Positions 1-5,486 of a stretch of DNA of 5,503 nucleotides are shown here, in pieces. Positions within the stretch are counted from its first letter, which is position 1; each line of letters opens with the position of its first letter. The notes beneath the pieces are model-generated. The model had not been told where the DNA came from, made no database searches, and was given only the letters and a program-made list of their open reading frames with translations. This DNA is from Pseudomonadota bacterium (GTDB lineage Bacteria; Desulfobacterota; Syntrophia; Syntrophales; JADFWA01): NCBI GenBank assembly GCA_030612385.1, contig JAUWNZ010000096.1:1-5503 (forward strand). Reading direction: 5' to 3'. A program made the translations under genes and the position numbers.

Positions 1-165
1 GTAATCGGAGACATCGGTAACGGCTATTCCCTCTTGCCGCAACTGAGCTGCCGTTCCTCCGGTGGAAAGTATCTCCACGCTGAATTTTGTAAGCTCCCTG
101 GCGAATTCGACGATTCCCTTCTTGTCCGTTACACTTATAAGAACTCTCTTTATTTCATTTTGCAT
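1..165 (-). CDS. purH: PurH N-terminus (partial): bifunctional AICAR formyltransferase / IMP cyclohydrolase
   Basis: This is the first 55 codons of a gene that continues past the left edge. The encoded start [18 protein letters not shown], followed by [17 protein letters not shown] (about residues 31-39) and VTDVSDY at the edge, is the hallmark of the MGS-like IMP cyclohydrolase domain at the N-terminus of PurH. The full enzyme formylates AICAR with 10-formyl-THF and closes the ring to IMP, the last two steps of de novo purine synthesis in the cytoplasm. I chose the ATG at 165-163 because a Shine-Dalgarno AGGAAGG lies about 10 nt upstream (176-182), inside the end of purD, and because the family normally begins a few residues before the RVLIS strand. 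The start overlaps the purD stop by 11 bp, which indicates cotranscription and probably translational coupling. The transformylase domain cannot be seen. Confidence 0.93.
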   Translation of the reverse strand, partial: MQNEIKRVLISVTDKKGIVEFARELTKFSVEILSTGGTAAQLRQEGIAVTDVSDY

Positions 166-1507
166 TTTTCTTTACCCTTCCTGCTTCTTTTATTTCCTTC
201 ATATGATTTATTCGCTTTTCTATCAGCGGTTTTGTACCGATGTCGGGCCTGTGATCTACTGAGCCCTTTATGGATGAAACCGCCCGTTCTGCTATTCGTT
301 CCGCTTTTTCAAGATCTTCAGCGATTCCGACTACTCCAATAGCTCTTGATGTGGTCATATACAAACCGTCTTCTCTGTTATCAACGGATGAGTAATAGAG
401 TTTTGCATCTTTCACATTATCCACTTCAATTTTGTCAGAGGTCGATTTTGCATCGGGGTGATCCTCCGGCAGGCCATAACCTTTGGGGACGATATACTTG
501 CATACAGTGGCCTTTTTCTCAAATTCAATATTAAGATTATTTAGTGTTCCTTCAATAATCGCATTGCAGATGTCGATAAAATCCGTTTTCAAAAGCGGCA
601 GTATGTTCATTGCCTCGGGGTCGCCGAATCGCGCGTTATATTCCAACAGCCTGACCCCATCCTTTGTGATTATAAATCCGCCATACATAACCCCCCTGTA
701 ATATTCCCCCGTTTCCTTATGGATTGCCTCCGCAACTTTTTGTGTTATCTTCAGACCTTCCGCCACATCGTCCAAATTCATGAAGGGCAACGAGTGATCT
801 TCACAGGAATAGGATCCCATACCCCCCGTGTTTGGTCCTTTGTCGTCGATAAATCTTCGCTTATGATCCTGTACCGGAGGTGTTGCAATGACAGTTTTTC
901 CATCACACAGGCATTGCAGGGAGAATTCCTCCCCTTCCAACTTTTCATCTATGATAACATATGGATGTTCTTCTAAAATTTCTCTGCAATATTGCAGTGC
1001 TTCATCTTTCGTATGGAAGTGATCCCCCTGCACCCTGACTCCTTTTCCCCCTGTAAGACCGTCAGGTTTTATGACAATTTCCTCTAACTCACCGAGAAAA
1101 TCGTCTATCCCCTCCATGGAAGAGAATATTTTAAATATTGGATTTCCTGGTATATTGTATTTTTGAATTAGTCTCCTTGTAAATGATTTTGAGGTTTCCA
1201 GCAGAGACAGACTTTTTGTCGGCCCGACACATGGTATATCTATCTCTTCCAGAGAATCAACAACACCATTGTTCAGGGGGTCTTCCGGGCCGATAACGGC
1301 AAAATCAATATTACAATCTCTTGAAAACTTTTTTATCCCCTTTAGATCGTTGTAGTCCCCGATCAGGATTTTCTCAGACAGCGCCGCTATGCCGGGATTG
1401 TTCGATTTCATATAAGAGAAGATCACAGGGTTATGCCGTGATCGTAAAATCGCCTCGGCAATTACGTGTTCCCGTGCCCCATTTCCAATTAAAAGCACAT
1501 TGGACAT
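155..1507 (-). CDS. purD: Phosphoribosylamine--glycine ligase (GAR synthetase), archaeal-like form
   Basis: A complete 450-aa protein that ligates glycine to 5-phosphoribosylamine with ATP, the second step of IMP synthesis. Visible motifs in order: GNGAREH (8-14) and VIGPEDPL (71-78) in the N-terminal domain; [13 protein letters not shown] (147-159), EGEEFSLQ (191-198), [13 protein letters not shown] (222-234) and [12 protein letters not shown] (289-300) in the ATP-grasp domain, the last carrying the metal/ATP-binding Glu-Asn pair; then a GARS C-domain ending near [13 protein letters not shown] (424-436). The start ATG has AGGAG at 1516-1520, 8 nt upstream. Several signatures (NGAREH instead of the usual bacterial SGGREH, the [10 protein letters not shown] loop, the [13 protein letters not shown] tail) resemble archaeal PurD more than the common bacterial form; this comparison is from memory. 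It is slightly longer than typical bacterial PurD (about 420-430 aa). It lies first in a purD-purH operon and overlaps purH by 11 bp. Confidence 0.96.
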   Translation of the reverse strand: MSNVLLIGNGAREHVIAEAILRSRHNPVIFSYMKSNNPGIAALSEKILIGDYNDLKGIKKFSRDCNIDFAVIGPEDPLNNGVVDSLEEIDIPCVGPTKSLSLLETSKSFTRRLIQKYNIPGNPIFKIFSSMEGIDDFLGELEEIVIKPDGLTGGKGVRVQGDHFHTKDEALQYCREILEEHPYVIIDEKLEGEEFSLQCLCDGKTVIATPPVQDHKRRFIDDKGPNTGGMGSYSCEDHSLPFMNLDDVAEGLKITQKVAEAIHKETGEYYRGVMYGGFIITKDGVRLLEYNARFGDPEAMNILPLLKTDFIDICNAIIEGTLNNLNIEFEKKATVCKYIVPKGYGLPEDHPDAKSTSDKIEVDNVKDAKLYYSSVDNREDGLYMTTSRAIGVVGIAEDLEKAERIAERAVSSIKGSVDHRPDIGTKPLIEKRINHMKEIKEAGRVKKNAK

Positions 1508-1532
1508 ATTAATTTCTCCTTGTTTAAAACAC

Positions 1533-1561
1533 CATCAGCGATGAATACTTCACCGCTGATG
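1533..1561 (-). promoter_or_regulatory. 29-bp dyad in the purD leader (stem-loop or operator)
   Basis: Arms at 1533-1545 and 1549-1561 are 13 bp each with a 3-base centre. Twelve of 13 positions pair on Watson-Crick rules, and the remaining one becomes a G-U pair in the minus-strand transcript, so the purD mRNA could form an unbroken 13-bp stem. The dyad sits 25 bp upstream of the purD ATG, just before its Shine-Dalgarno, and begins about 6 nt after the predicted transcription start. On the minus strand it is followed by GTGTTTTAAAC, a short and poor T-run, so a true intrinsic terminator is doubtful. Plausible roles are a 5' mRNA-stabilising hairpin, an attenuator, or a repressor operator over the start site; the sequence does not decide between them. 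Confidence 0.6.
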
Positions 1562-1573
1562 ACTGGACGTAAG

Positions 1574-1602
1574 GGTATACCGAAAAAAGGCCTGTGAGTC
1601 AA
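1574..1602 (-). promoter_or_regulatory. Predicted sigma70-type promoter for purD-purH
   Basis: On the minus strand TTGACT (1602-1597) is separated by exactly 17 bp from TATACC (1579-1574). This matches TTGACA/TATAAT at 5 and 4 positions with optimal spacing. It is about 70 bp upstream of the purD start codon and in the right orientation. Transcription would start near 1567, giving a leader of about 60 nt whose 5' part is the 29-bp dyad. Confidence 0.55.
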
Positions 1603-1643
1603 AGGGGAAATACGAGTTGTGAGTTAATTCCGAAACCCTAAAC

Positions 1644-1826
1644 TTAAAAAACGGTTACAATTACCGGTTCATCTCCCAAAAAGTTGCAGATGTATGAGTA
1701 AAAAATGGACATTACAAATGTCGCTGTATAGTGTTTATGTTGCAGCATGGTTTTAGTCATTATGCGGGCCACGATATTTTTCTGGAAGGTAATTGAGATA
1801 ATGAAAGATGTCAGCACCACTATCAC
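1644..1826 (-). pseudogene. Possible relic of a VapC-like PIN-domain toxin (N-terminal part)
   Basis: A 60-codon frame with a GTG start reads MIVVLTSFIISI at its N-terminus, which looks like the PIN-toxin opening MIVVDTSxII with the first catalytic Asp replaced by Leu at residue 5. Further on, MLQHKHYTATFVMSIFY vaguely recalls the stretch of VapC proteins that carries the conserved Glu, again without the acidic residue. The frame ends after 60 residues, against about 130 for intact VapC, with no recognisable C-terminal half. It lies downstream of an antitoxin-like ORF on the same strand, the normal vapB-vapC order. There is no convincing Shine-Dalgarno. If the reading is right this is a dead, truncated toxin gene; the alternative is a chance ORF. 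A weak resemblance to HicB-type antitoxins was also considered. Confidence 0.3.
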
Positions 1827-1875
1827 GAAAATGGAATTCTAATCTCTATAATATTCTTAGTCACTTTGTATTGTT

Positions 1876-2034
1876 TCAAGTTAAGCGCAATGCCCGTCGT
1901 TCAAAAAAAGTTCCTGATGCCGGAACGATGCCCGATTTGGCTGCAACGGCCCGTGCCCGCCCCATAACATCATCATCTATTGATAGTGTCGTTCTTATTC
2001 TGTTTTGATTGCCAATTTTGTTATTGACTGCCAT
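1876..2034 (-). pseudogene. VapB-like ribbon-helix-helix antitoxin, probably decayed
   Basis: A 52-codon frame contains RTTLSIDDDVMGRARAVAAKSG (residues 14-35), very close to the family opening MRTTLxIDDDVxxxARxLA of small RHH antitoxins paired with PIN toxins: a DNA-binding beta strand followed by the first helix. The region matching the second helix (FFERRALRL, 43-51) is roughly present, but the protein ends there. Signs of decay: the codon where the family methionine should be (1998-1996) is ATA, so the only ATG is 12 codons further upstream in non-family sequence; there is no good Shine-Dalgarno; and a run of seven T at 1903-1909 lies within the region where an alternative frame reads LND, as expected for LNDALRL. 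It is transcribed away from comM, and a PIN-like remnant follows it. The RHH identity is fairly firm; whether any product is made is not. Confidence 0.5.
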
Positions 2035-2082
2035 TCATTTTCTCTGTTACTTTCTATTAGTTATAGAGAGGGATAGCCTGTC

Positions 2083-2087
2083 AGGAG
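2083..2087 (+). promoter_or_regulatory. Ribosome binding site that fixes the TTG start of comM
   Basis: AGGAG lies 7 nt upstream of the TTG at 2095. No ATG or GTG in this frame gives the conserved family N-terminus, so this site supports the non-ATG start. Confidence 0.65.
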
Positions 2088-2094
2088 ATCGGTA

Positions 2095-2745
2095 TTGATC
2101 GTAAAGGTAATAAGCAGCGCTGTCATCGGAGTAAACTCTCATCCGATCGATGTGGAGGTGGATATATCCTTTGGTCTTCCCCAGTTTTCGACGGTTGGGC
2201 TGCCCGATGTCGCTGTTAGAGAGAGCAAGGACAGGATAAAAGCGGCCATAAAAAATTCGGGTTACGACTTCCCGCAAGACAGGGTTACAGTCAATCTTGC
2301 CCCCGCCGATATCAAAAAAGAGGGGACAAGCTTTGACCTGCCGATAGCCGTGGGTATCCTGGCGGCAGAGGGAATCATCGAGACCAAATCCCTTCAGGAC
2401 TACGTGATAATAGGGGAAGTGTCGTTAGATGGGCGCATCAAGGGTGTCCATGGGGCCCTTTCCTCCGCATTTCAGGTAAAGGAGATGGGGATAAAGGGCA
2501 TAGTCCTGCCGAGAGAAAATGCGGCTGAGGCAGCCATGGTGGAAATGATCGATGTTATTGCCGTTGATTATCTTTCTGATGTTGTCGAATTTTTTGGCGG
2601 CAGAAAGATTATTGAGCCGACAAGGGTTGACATATCTGAAGTATTCAACAGGAGCCGTCATTACACCCTTGATTTCAGCGAGATACATGGACAGAATCAG
2701 GCCAAAAGGGCGCTTGAGGTTGCCGCGGCAGGAGAGCACAATTAG
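2095..2745 (+). CDS. comM: ComM/YifB N-terminal fragment (Lon-protease-like ChlI domain); gene interrupted
   Basis: 216 residues starting at TTG and reading [38 protein letters not shown]... in family style. The conserved [31 protein letters not shown] and [19 protein letters not shown] blocks (about residues 27-85) define the ChlI/Lon-like N-terminal domain of the YifB/ComM Mg-chelatase-related AAA+ family. The fragment continues to the linker [24 protein letters not shown] (193-216), where intact proteins pass directly into the Walker A loop. A TAG created by an inserted 68-bp repeat ends it there. In naturally transformable bacteria ComM is a hexameric helicase that promotes branch migration of incoming DNA; many non-competent bacteria also keep it, with unclear function. 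Without the ATPase core this piece should not work alone. There are no other stops or shifts before the insertion. Confidence 0.93.
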   Translation: MIVKVISSAVIGVNSHPIDVEVDISFGLPQFSTVGLPDVAVRESKDRIKAAIKNSGYDFPQDRVTVNLAPADIKKEGTSFDLPIAVGILAAEGIIETKSLQDYVIIGEVSLDGRIKGVHGALSSAFQVKEMGIKGIVLPRENAAEAAMVEMIDVIAVDYLSDVVEFFGGRKIIEPTRVDISEVFNRSRHYTLDFSEIHGQNQAKRALEVAAAGEHN

Positions 2746-2810
2746 GGCTGAAGGTCAGTGGTCAGTGGTCAGAAAATACTGTTCACTGTCCACTGTTCAC
2801 TGTCCACTGT
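2743..2810 (+). repeat. 68-bp inverted heptamer-repeat insertion inside comM
   Basis: The left arm is three tandem units of GGTCAGT (2753-2772, the last lacking its final T). The right arm is four tandem units of CTGTYCA (2779-2806) alternating CTGTTCA and CTGTCCA, then CTGT. The arms are near-complementary, with periodic T-T mismatches and G-U pairs, around an AAAATA centre, so transcripts could fold into a stem of about 20 bp. The insertion adds a TAG and shifts the frame (68 = 22 x 3 + 2). Joining AAT (2740-2742) to ATT (2811-2813) restores [14 protein letters not shown] with the family spacing. ATTA occurs at both junctions (2741-2744 and 2811-2814), but excising one copy plus the interior gives the wrong frame, so it is not a clean target duplication. 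Confidence 0.9.
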
Positions 2811-2816
2811 ATTATC

Positions 2817-3680
2817 ATGGTAGGAGCTCCCGGTTCAGGAAAGACAATGCTGGCGCAGCGGCTTCCATCCATACTTCCCGACCTTTCCCTCGAAGAGGCA
2901 GTTGAGACGACAAAGATATTTTCCGTTGCAGGCCTGTTGCCTGAGAAAGAGGCGATACTGGTAACGAGACCATTTCGAGCCCCCCATCATACAATTTCCG
3001 ATGCAGGAATGGTAGGAGGGGGACACATCCCGAAACCGGGCGCCATCAGCCTTGCCCATAACGGTGTTCTCTTTCTCGATGAGCTTCCCGAGTTCAAAAA
3101 AAATGTCCTCGAGGCATTAAGACAACCTCTGGAGGATGGATACGTTACCATTGCGAGGTCTTCCATCACTGCGACATATCCCGCCAGGTTTATGCTGGTG
3201 GCGGCGATGAACCCATGCCCCTGCGGTTACTATACCGATCCAAACAGGGAATGCAGATGCAGCCCTCAACAGATACGTCAATATCAGGCCAGAATATCGG
3301 GGCCTCTCCTCGACAGAATCGACATACATATAGACGTTCCATCCGTAAGATACAGGGATCTGGCGGCAGAATCCGATGGAGAGTCATCCCTGTCGGTGCG
3401 TCAGAGGATTCAGAGGGCAAGAGATATTCAGATAAAGAGGTTCGGTATGTGCAATGCCCGAATGTCCAACAGGCAGATCAAGGAATTTTGCCCTCTCGAC
3501 AAGGGTTCAGAACGGTTGATTGAAATGGCGGTGGACAAACTGGGGCTCAGCGCCCGCGCCTATACGAGGATTTTGAAGGTTGCAAGGACAATCGCGGACC
3601 TCGAAGAGGAGGAAAACATTCTCTCTCACCATATCTCAGAGGCTATCCAGTACAGGAGTCTTGACAGGAGAATAATTTGA
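2817..3680 (+). CDS. comM: ComM/YifB C-terminal fragment (AAA+ ATPase core and C-terminal domain); gene interrupted
   Basis: 287 residues carrying the rest of the protein. Walker A GAPGSGKT is at residues 3-10; [17 protein letters not shown] at 53-69; Walker B GVLFLDE at 83-89; a Cys cluster [17 protein letters not shown] at 134-150 (likely zinc site); [11 protein letters not shown] at 161-171 with the arginine of the second ATPase region; and the Mg_chelatase_C region (about 195-285) with [20 protein letters not shown]. Added to the upstream fragment this gives about 505 aa, the usual family length, so nothing else seems lost. The ATG at 2817 is simply the family methionine just before Walker A and has no Shine-Dalgarno; the frame is also open backwards through the insertion to 2718 but without a better start. 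Independent translation is therefore doubtful, and the gene is probably a recent pseudogene. Confidence 0.92.
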   Translation: MVGAPGSGKTMLAQRLPSILPDLSLEEAVETTKIFSVAGLLPEKEAILVTRPFRAPHHTISDAGMVGGGHIPKPGAISLAHNGVLFLDELPEFKKNVLEALRQPLEDGYVTIARSSITATYPARFMLVAAMNPCPCGYYTDPNRECRCSPQQIRQYQARISGPLLDRIDIHIDVPSVRYRDLAAESDGESSLSVRQRIQRARDIQIKRFGMCNARMSNRQIKEFCPLDKGSERLIEMAVDKLGLSARAYTRILKVARTIADLEEEENILSHHISEAIQYRSLDRRII

Positions 3681-3718
3681 TCTTTGAACAGGATAAGGAG
3701 ATGTAAAGTATCTGCTCA

Positions 3719-3751
3719 GGTTCACCGTTCCGGAGTTCGCGGTTCAAGGTT
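3719..3751 (+). repeat. Degenerate GTTCNNN heptamer repeat between comM and ilvE
   Basis: GGTTCAC, CGTTCCG, GAGTTCGC, GGTTCAA, GGTTAGA follow one another in 7-, 7-, 8- and 7-bp steps. The core GTTC recurs with drifted flanks. It fills most of the 128-bp gap between the comM stop and the ilvE start chosen here. Just before it, at 3695-3700, AAGGAG is followed by ATG TAA, so no gene begins there. Confidence 0.6.
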
Positions 3752-3795
3752 AGAGAGCGATGGGAATTGAACATGTTGAAGATGATGTCTGATGG

Positions 3796-3800
3796 AAGGA
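3796..3800 (+). promoter_or_regulatory. Ribosome binding site deciding the ilvE start
   Basis: AAGGA sits 8 nt before ATG 3809 but only 2 nt before ATG 3803, and downstream of the earlier in-frame TTG at 3767. It therefore points to 3809 as the start. Confidence 0.6.
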
Positions 3801-3808
3801 AAATGAAT

Positions 3809-4882
3809 ATGGAAATTACAATTGGAAAGGTTGCCCCTGAAAAAATGAAGGCCAGGCCTGCTGATGAATCCAGTCTGGGATTCGGGAAGATATTTACCGA
3901 TCATTTTTTTACCATGAAATATCACAGTGAAAAAGGGTGGCATGATGCCGCCATAGGTCCTTACAAAAATCTTTCTCTTGATCCGGCAGTAATGTGCCTC
4001 CATTACGGGCAGGAAATCTTTGAAGGAATGAAGGCTTATCGTGGGAAGAATGATTCAATTTATCTATTCAGGCCGGAGGACAATCTCAAACGCATGAATG
4101 TTTCCGCAGAGAGGCTCTGCATGCCCGATGTGGATATTGATTTTGTCATGGAGGCCTTAAAAAAACTGGTCATGATAGAGAAAGATTGGATACCTCACGG
4201 CAGCGGAACGTCGCTTTACATAAGGCCGACAATGATAGCAACTGAGCCGGCCCTCGGCGTGCATCCATCCAGTGAATATCTCTTTTATATTATCGTCGGG
4301 CCTGTGGGCGCGTACTATCCACAGGGCTTTGCCCCAACCAGGATATATGTCAGCGATGAATATGTTCGCTCGGTGCGTGGGGGGGTAGGATATTGCAAGG
4401 CGGCCGGCAACTATGCCGCCAGTCTCTACGCGAGTAAACTGGCATGTGAAATGGGATATACCCAGGTGTTGTGGCTCGATGCCCTGGAAAGAAAATATAT
4501 AGAGGAGGTGGGAACAAGCAATATCTTTTTTGTAATATGTGATGATCTGATAACTCCTCCGCTCACGGGAAGCATACTTTCCGGTATTACGCGCGACTCC
4601 GTTATTAAGATAGCGGCAAGCTGGGGGATCAATGTATTGGAAAGACAGTTATCCATAAGTGAGATAATTGAAGCATCTGCCGACGGAAGATTGAAGGAAG
4701 TCTTCGCTACCGGAACTGCGGCGGTTATCTCTCCCGTAGGACATATATATTATAAAGGAAGGGAACACACTATCAATAGTGGGGAAACGGGACCGCTCGC
4801 AGAGAGGCTGTACAACGAGATACTCCAGATTCAATATGGAGAAAAAGATGACCCGTTCGGATGGAGGATGAAGATATCTTAG
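3809..4882 (+). CDS. ilvE: Branched-chain amino acid aminotransferase (PLP fold type IV, class II)
   Basis: 357 aa from the preferred ATG; this matches the usual 350-360 aa of the long bacterial/eukaryotic-type BCAT. It transfers the amino group between Val/Leu/Ile and 2-oxoglutarate, the last step of their synthesis, in the cytoplasm. The start MEITIGKVAPEKMKARPADESSLGFGKIFTDHFF is typical, as are LHYGQEIFEGMKAYRG, LYIRPTMIATEPALGVHPS and GGVGYCKAAGNYAASL. Lys197 in that last block is the expected PLP Schiff-base lysine. IEEVGTSNIFF follows, with Glu233 expected to contact the PLP ring nitrogen, then LTGSILSGITRDSVI and FATGTAAVISPVG. Longer frames back to TTG 3767 add 14 residues (rich in Met) that the family lacks, and they start upstream of the Shine-Dalgarno. 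It stands alone, not in an ilv operon; no promoter was convincingly found. The gene is intact. Confidence 0.95.
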   Translation: MEITIGKVAPEKMKARPADESSLGFGKIFTDHFFTMKYHSEKGWHDAAIGPYKNLSLDPAVMCLHYGQEIFEGMKAYRGKNDSIYLFRPEDNLKRMNVSAERLCMPDVDIDFVMEALKKLVMIEKDWIPHGSGTSLYIRPTMIATEPALGVHPSSEYLFYIIVGPVGAYYPQGFAPTRIYVSDEYVRSVRGGVGYCKAAGNYAASLYASKLACEMGYTQVLWLDALERKYIEEVGTSNIFFVICDDLITPPLTGSILSGITRDSVIKIAASWGINVLERQLSISEIIEASADGRLKEVFATGTAAVISPVGHIYYKGREHTINSGETGPLAERLYNEILQIQYGEKDDPFGWRMKIS

Positions 4883-4892
4883 ATTCATTGTA

Positions 4893-4909
4893 AACGTTCA
4901 CGGAACGTT
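4893..4909 (+). terminator. Small perfect hairpin 11 bp after ilvE (weak terminator candidate)
   Basis: AACGTTC-ACG-GAACGTT is a perfect 7-bp inverted repeat with a 3-base loop. No T-run follows on either strand, so it is not a standard intrinsic terminator. It could be a transcript-end-stabilising hairpin or a collapsed GTTCACG-type repeat like the one before ilvE. Confidence 0.3.
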
Positions 4910-4937
4910 GAAAATAGAAATTAGAAAATAAAAATTG
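4910..4937 (+). repeat. AT-rich heptamer repeat (GAAAWTA x4)
   Basis: GAAAATA, GAAATTA, GAAAATA, AAAATTG run head to tail in exact 7-bp register. This is the same unit type that makes up the cores of the two inverted arms further right. Confidence 0.65.
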
Positions 4938-4982
4938 GATCGAGTGGTCGAGGGGGAAAATGGTCGAGTGGTTAACTACTCA
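4938..4982 (+). repeat. TCGAGTGGT repeats and a TTAA-centred near-palindrome
   Basis: TCGAGTGGT occurs at 4940-4948 and 4964-4972, separated by GGGGGAAAA. The second copy runs into GAGTGGTTAACTACTC (4967-4982), a 16-bp palindrome with one mismatched pair. The 10-mer TAACTACTCA from its right side (4973-4982) recurs in the same orientation at 5269-5278. Its function is unknown; it has no coding signal. Confidence 0.5.
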
Positions 4983-4993
4983 ACTAATTTCTT

Positions 4994-5046
4994 TCGTAAA
5001 CTTGTTTCATCTCTCCCAAATTTCTACTTTCCAATTTCAAATTTCA
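4994..5046 (-). repeat. Left arm of a 53-bp inverted repeat pair
   Basis: Read on the minus strand this segment matches 5434-5486 at 49 of 53 positions without gaps. It begins with heptamers TGAAATT, TGAAATT, GGAAAGT, AGAAATT and ends with a non-repetitive tail that includes TGGGAGAGATGAAAC and TTTACGA. The shared unique tail shows that the two arms are copies of one element and not just similar simple repeats. Confidence 0.85.
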
Positions 5047-5070
5047 AGCAGAGAGCATCTGCGATTCATT

Positions 5071-5116
5071 AAATCCACAGCTATGTGGATAGCTTTGTTG
5101 ATAAGCCTGTGGATGA
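5071..5116 (+). other. DnaA-box-like cluster, possible replication origin
   Basis: Three direct 9-mers start exactly 12 bp apart: TGTGGATAG (5084-5092), TGTTGATAA (5096-5104) and TGTGGATGA (5108-5116). Each is one base away from the reverse complement of the DnaA box TTATCCACA. A fourth in opposite orientation, AAATCCACA (5071-5079, two mismatches), forms ATCCACA-GCTA-TGTGGAT with the first. Strongly AT-rich DNA follows directly, as a duplex-unwinding element would. This is how many bacterial origins look. No dnaA, dnaN, rpmH or parAB is in the window, so the alternatives are a non-origin DnaA-binding locus or iterons of an integrated plasmid or phage. Confidence 0.5.
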
Positions 5117-5433
5117 CAATTGTAAATGCCGCAATTTTATTATCTTACACCTTATTGCATAGAGATTAGGCAAAAAATAAGTTCAATTATTACAATAGGA
5201 TACGTTGGCTTATCCTAACCTCTGTATATTATTCCTTTTTTTGAGCTCAGTTATTGACAGTCCCGAAGTAACTACTCAGATACTTCACTTTTGCGTTGTT
5301 ACCGGCTTTTTCAAACAGGGTGTTTAATTCTTGACTTTGATAGGGAAAAATGGTTCTTTTTTCGTATCAGCTCAATAAATAGGGGCAACCCCCAATATGT
5401 AAGAGTGATTGTGAATCTTAGCCATTCACGGCG
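5117..5433. other. Gene-free AT-rich stretch between the repeat arms
   Basis: No convincing gene is seen on either strand. The first half (5117-5250) is very AT-rich, with ATTTTATTATC, CAAAAAATAAG and TATATTATTCC tracts, and suits an unwinding element for the adjacent DnaA-like sites. Small dyads are present: TAGGATA/TATCCTA (5196-5202 and 5211-5217, 8-base loop), GGGG/CCCC (5382-5385 and 5389-5392) and GTGAAT/ATTCAC (5411-5416 and 5424-5429). TTATTGACA (5251-5259) is one more 9-mer one base from the relaxed DnaA consensus TTATNCACA. None has a T-run that would make it a terminator. Confidence 0.4.
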
Positions 5434-5486
5434 TGAAACTTGAAATTGGAAATTAGAAATTTGGGAGAGATGAAACGAATTTACGA
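5434..5486 (+). repeat. Right arm of the 53-bp inverted repeat pair
   Basis: Units TGAAACT, TGAAATT, GGAAATT, AGAAATT in 7-bp register are followed by TGGGAGAGATGAAAC and TTTACGA. It mirrors 4994-5046 across a 387-bp interior. The 9-mer TACGAGTTG at its outer end (5482-5490) also occurs at 1611-1619, upstream of the purD promoter. Confidence 0.85.

Noticed and set aside
1521..1561. Purine riboswitch or intrinsic terminator before purD
   Set aside because: There is only one stem, no three-way junction, and only a four-T run after it on the minus strand.
1644..1760. HicB-antitoxin reading of the HKHYTATF...FLGDEPVIVTVF segment
   Set aside because: The match is looser than the PIN reading, which also explains the MIVVLTS start and the antitoxin-like ORF upstream.
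1808..2008. Plus-strand 66-codon frame across the purD-comM spacer
   Set aside because: It is the antisense of the VapB-like frame, has no family resemblance and no Shine-Dalgarno.
2024..2060. Promoter for comM starting with TTGACT at 2024
   Set aside because: No acceptable -10 at 16-18 bp; TATTAG at 2055 is about 25 bp away.
2741..2814. ATTA as a transposon target-site duplication around the comM insertion
   Set aside because: Removing one copy plus the interior (70 bp) does not restore the comM frame; the 68-bp excision does.
2552..2905. 117-codon plus frame spanning the comM insertion
   Set aside because: It reads comM out of frame and then the repeat; the translated repeat peptide is a by-product of the heptamers.
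4910..5046. CRISPR array
   Set aside because: Repeats are 7-bp units without spacers of constant length, and no cas gene is present.
4960..5169. 69-codon plus frame after ilvE with a hydrophobic C-terminal half
   Set aside because: It runs through the heptamer repeats, the left inverted arm and the DnaA-like sites, has no Shine-Dalgarno, and its hydrophobicity comes from AT-rich composition.
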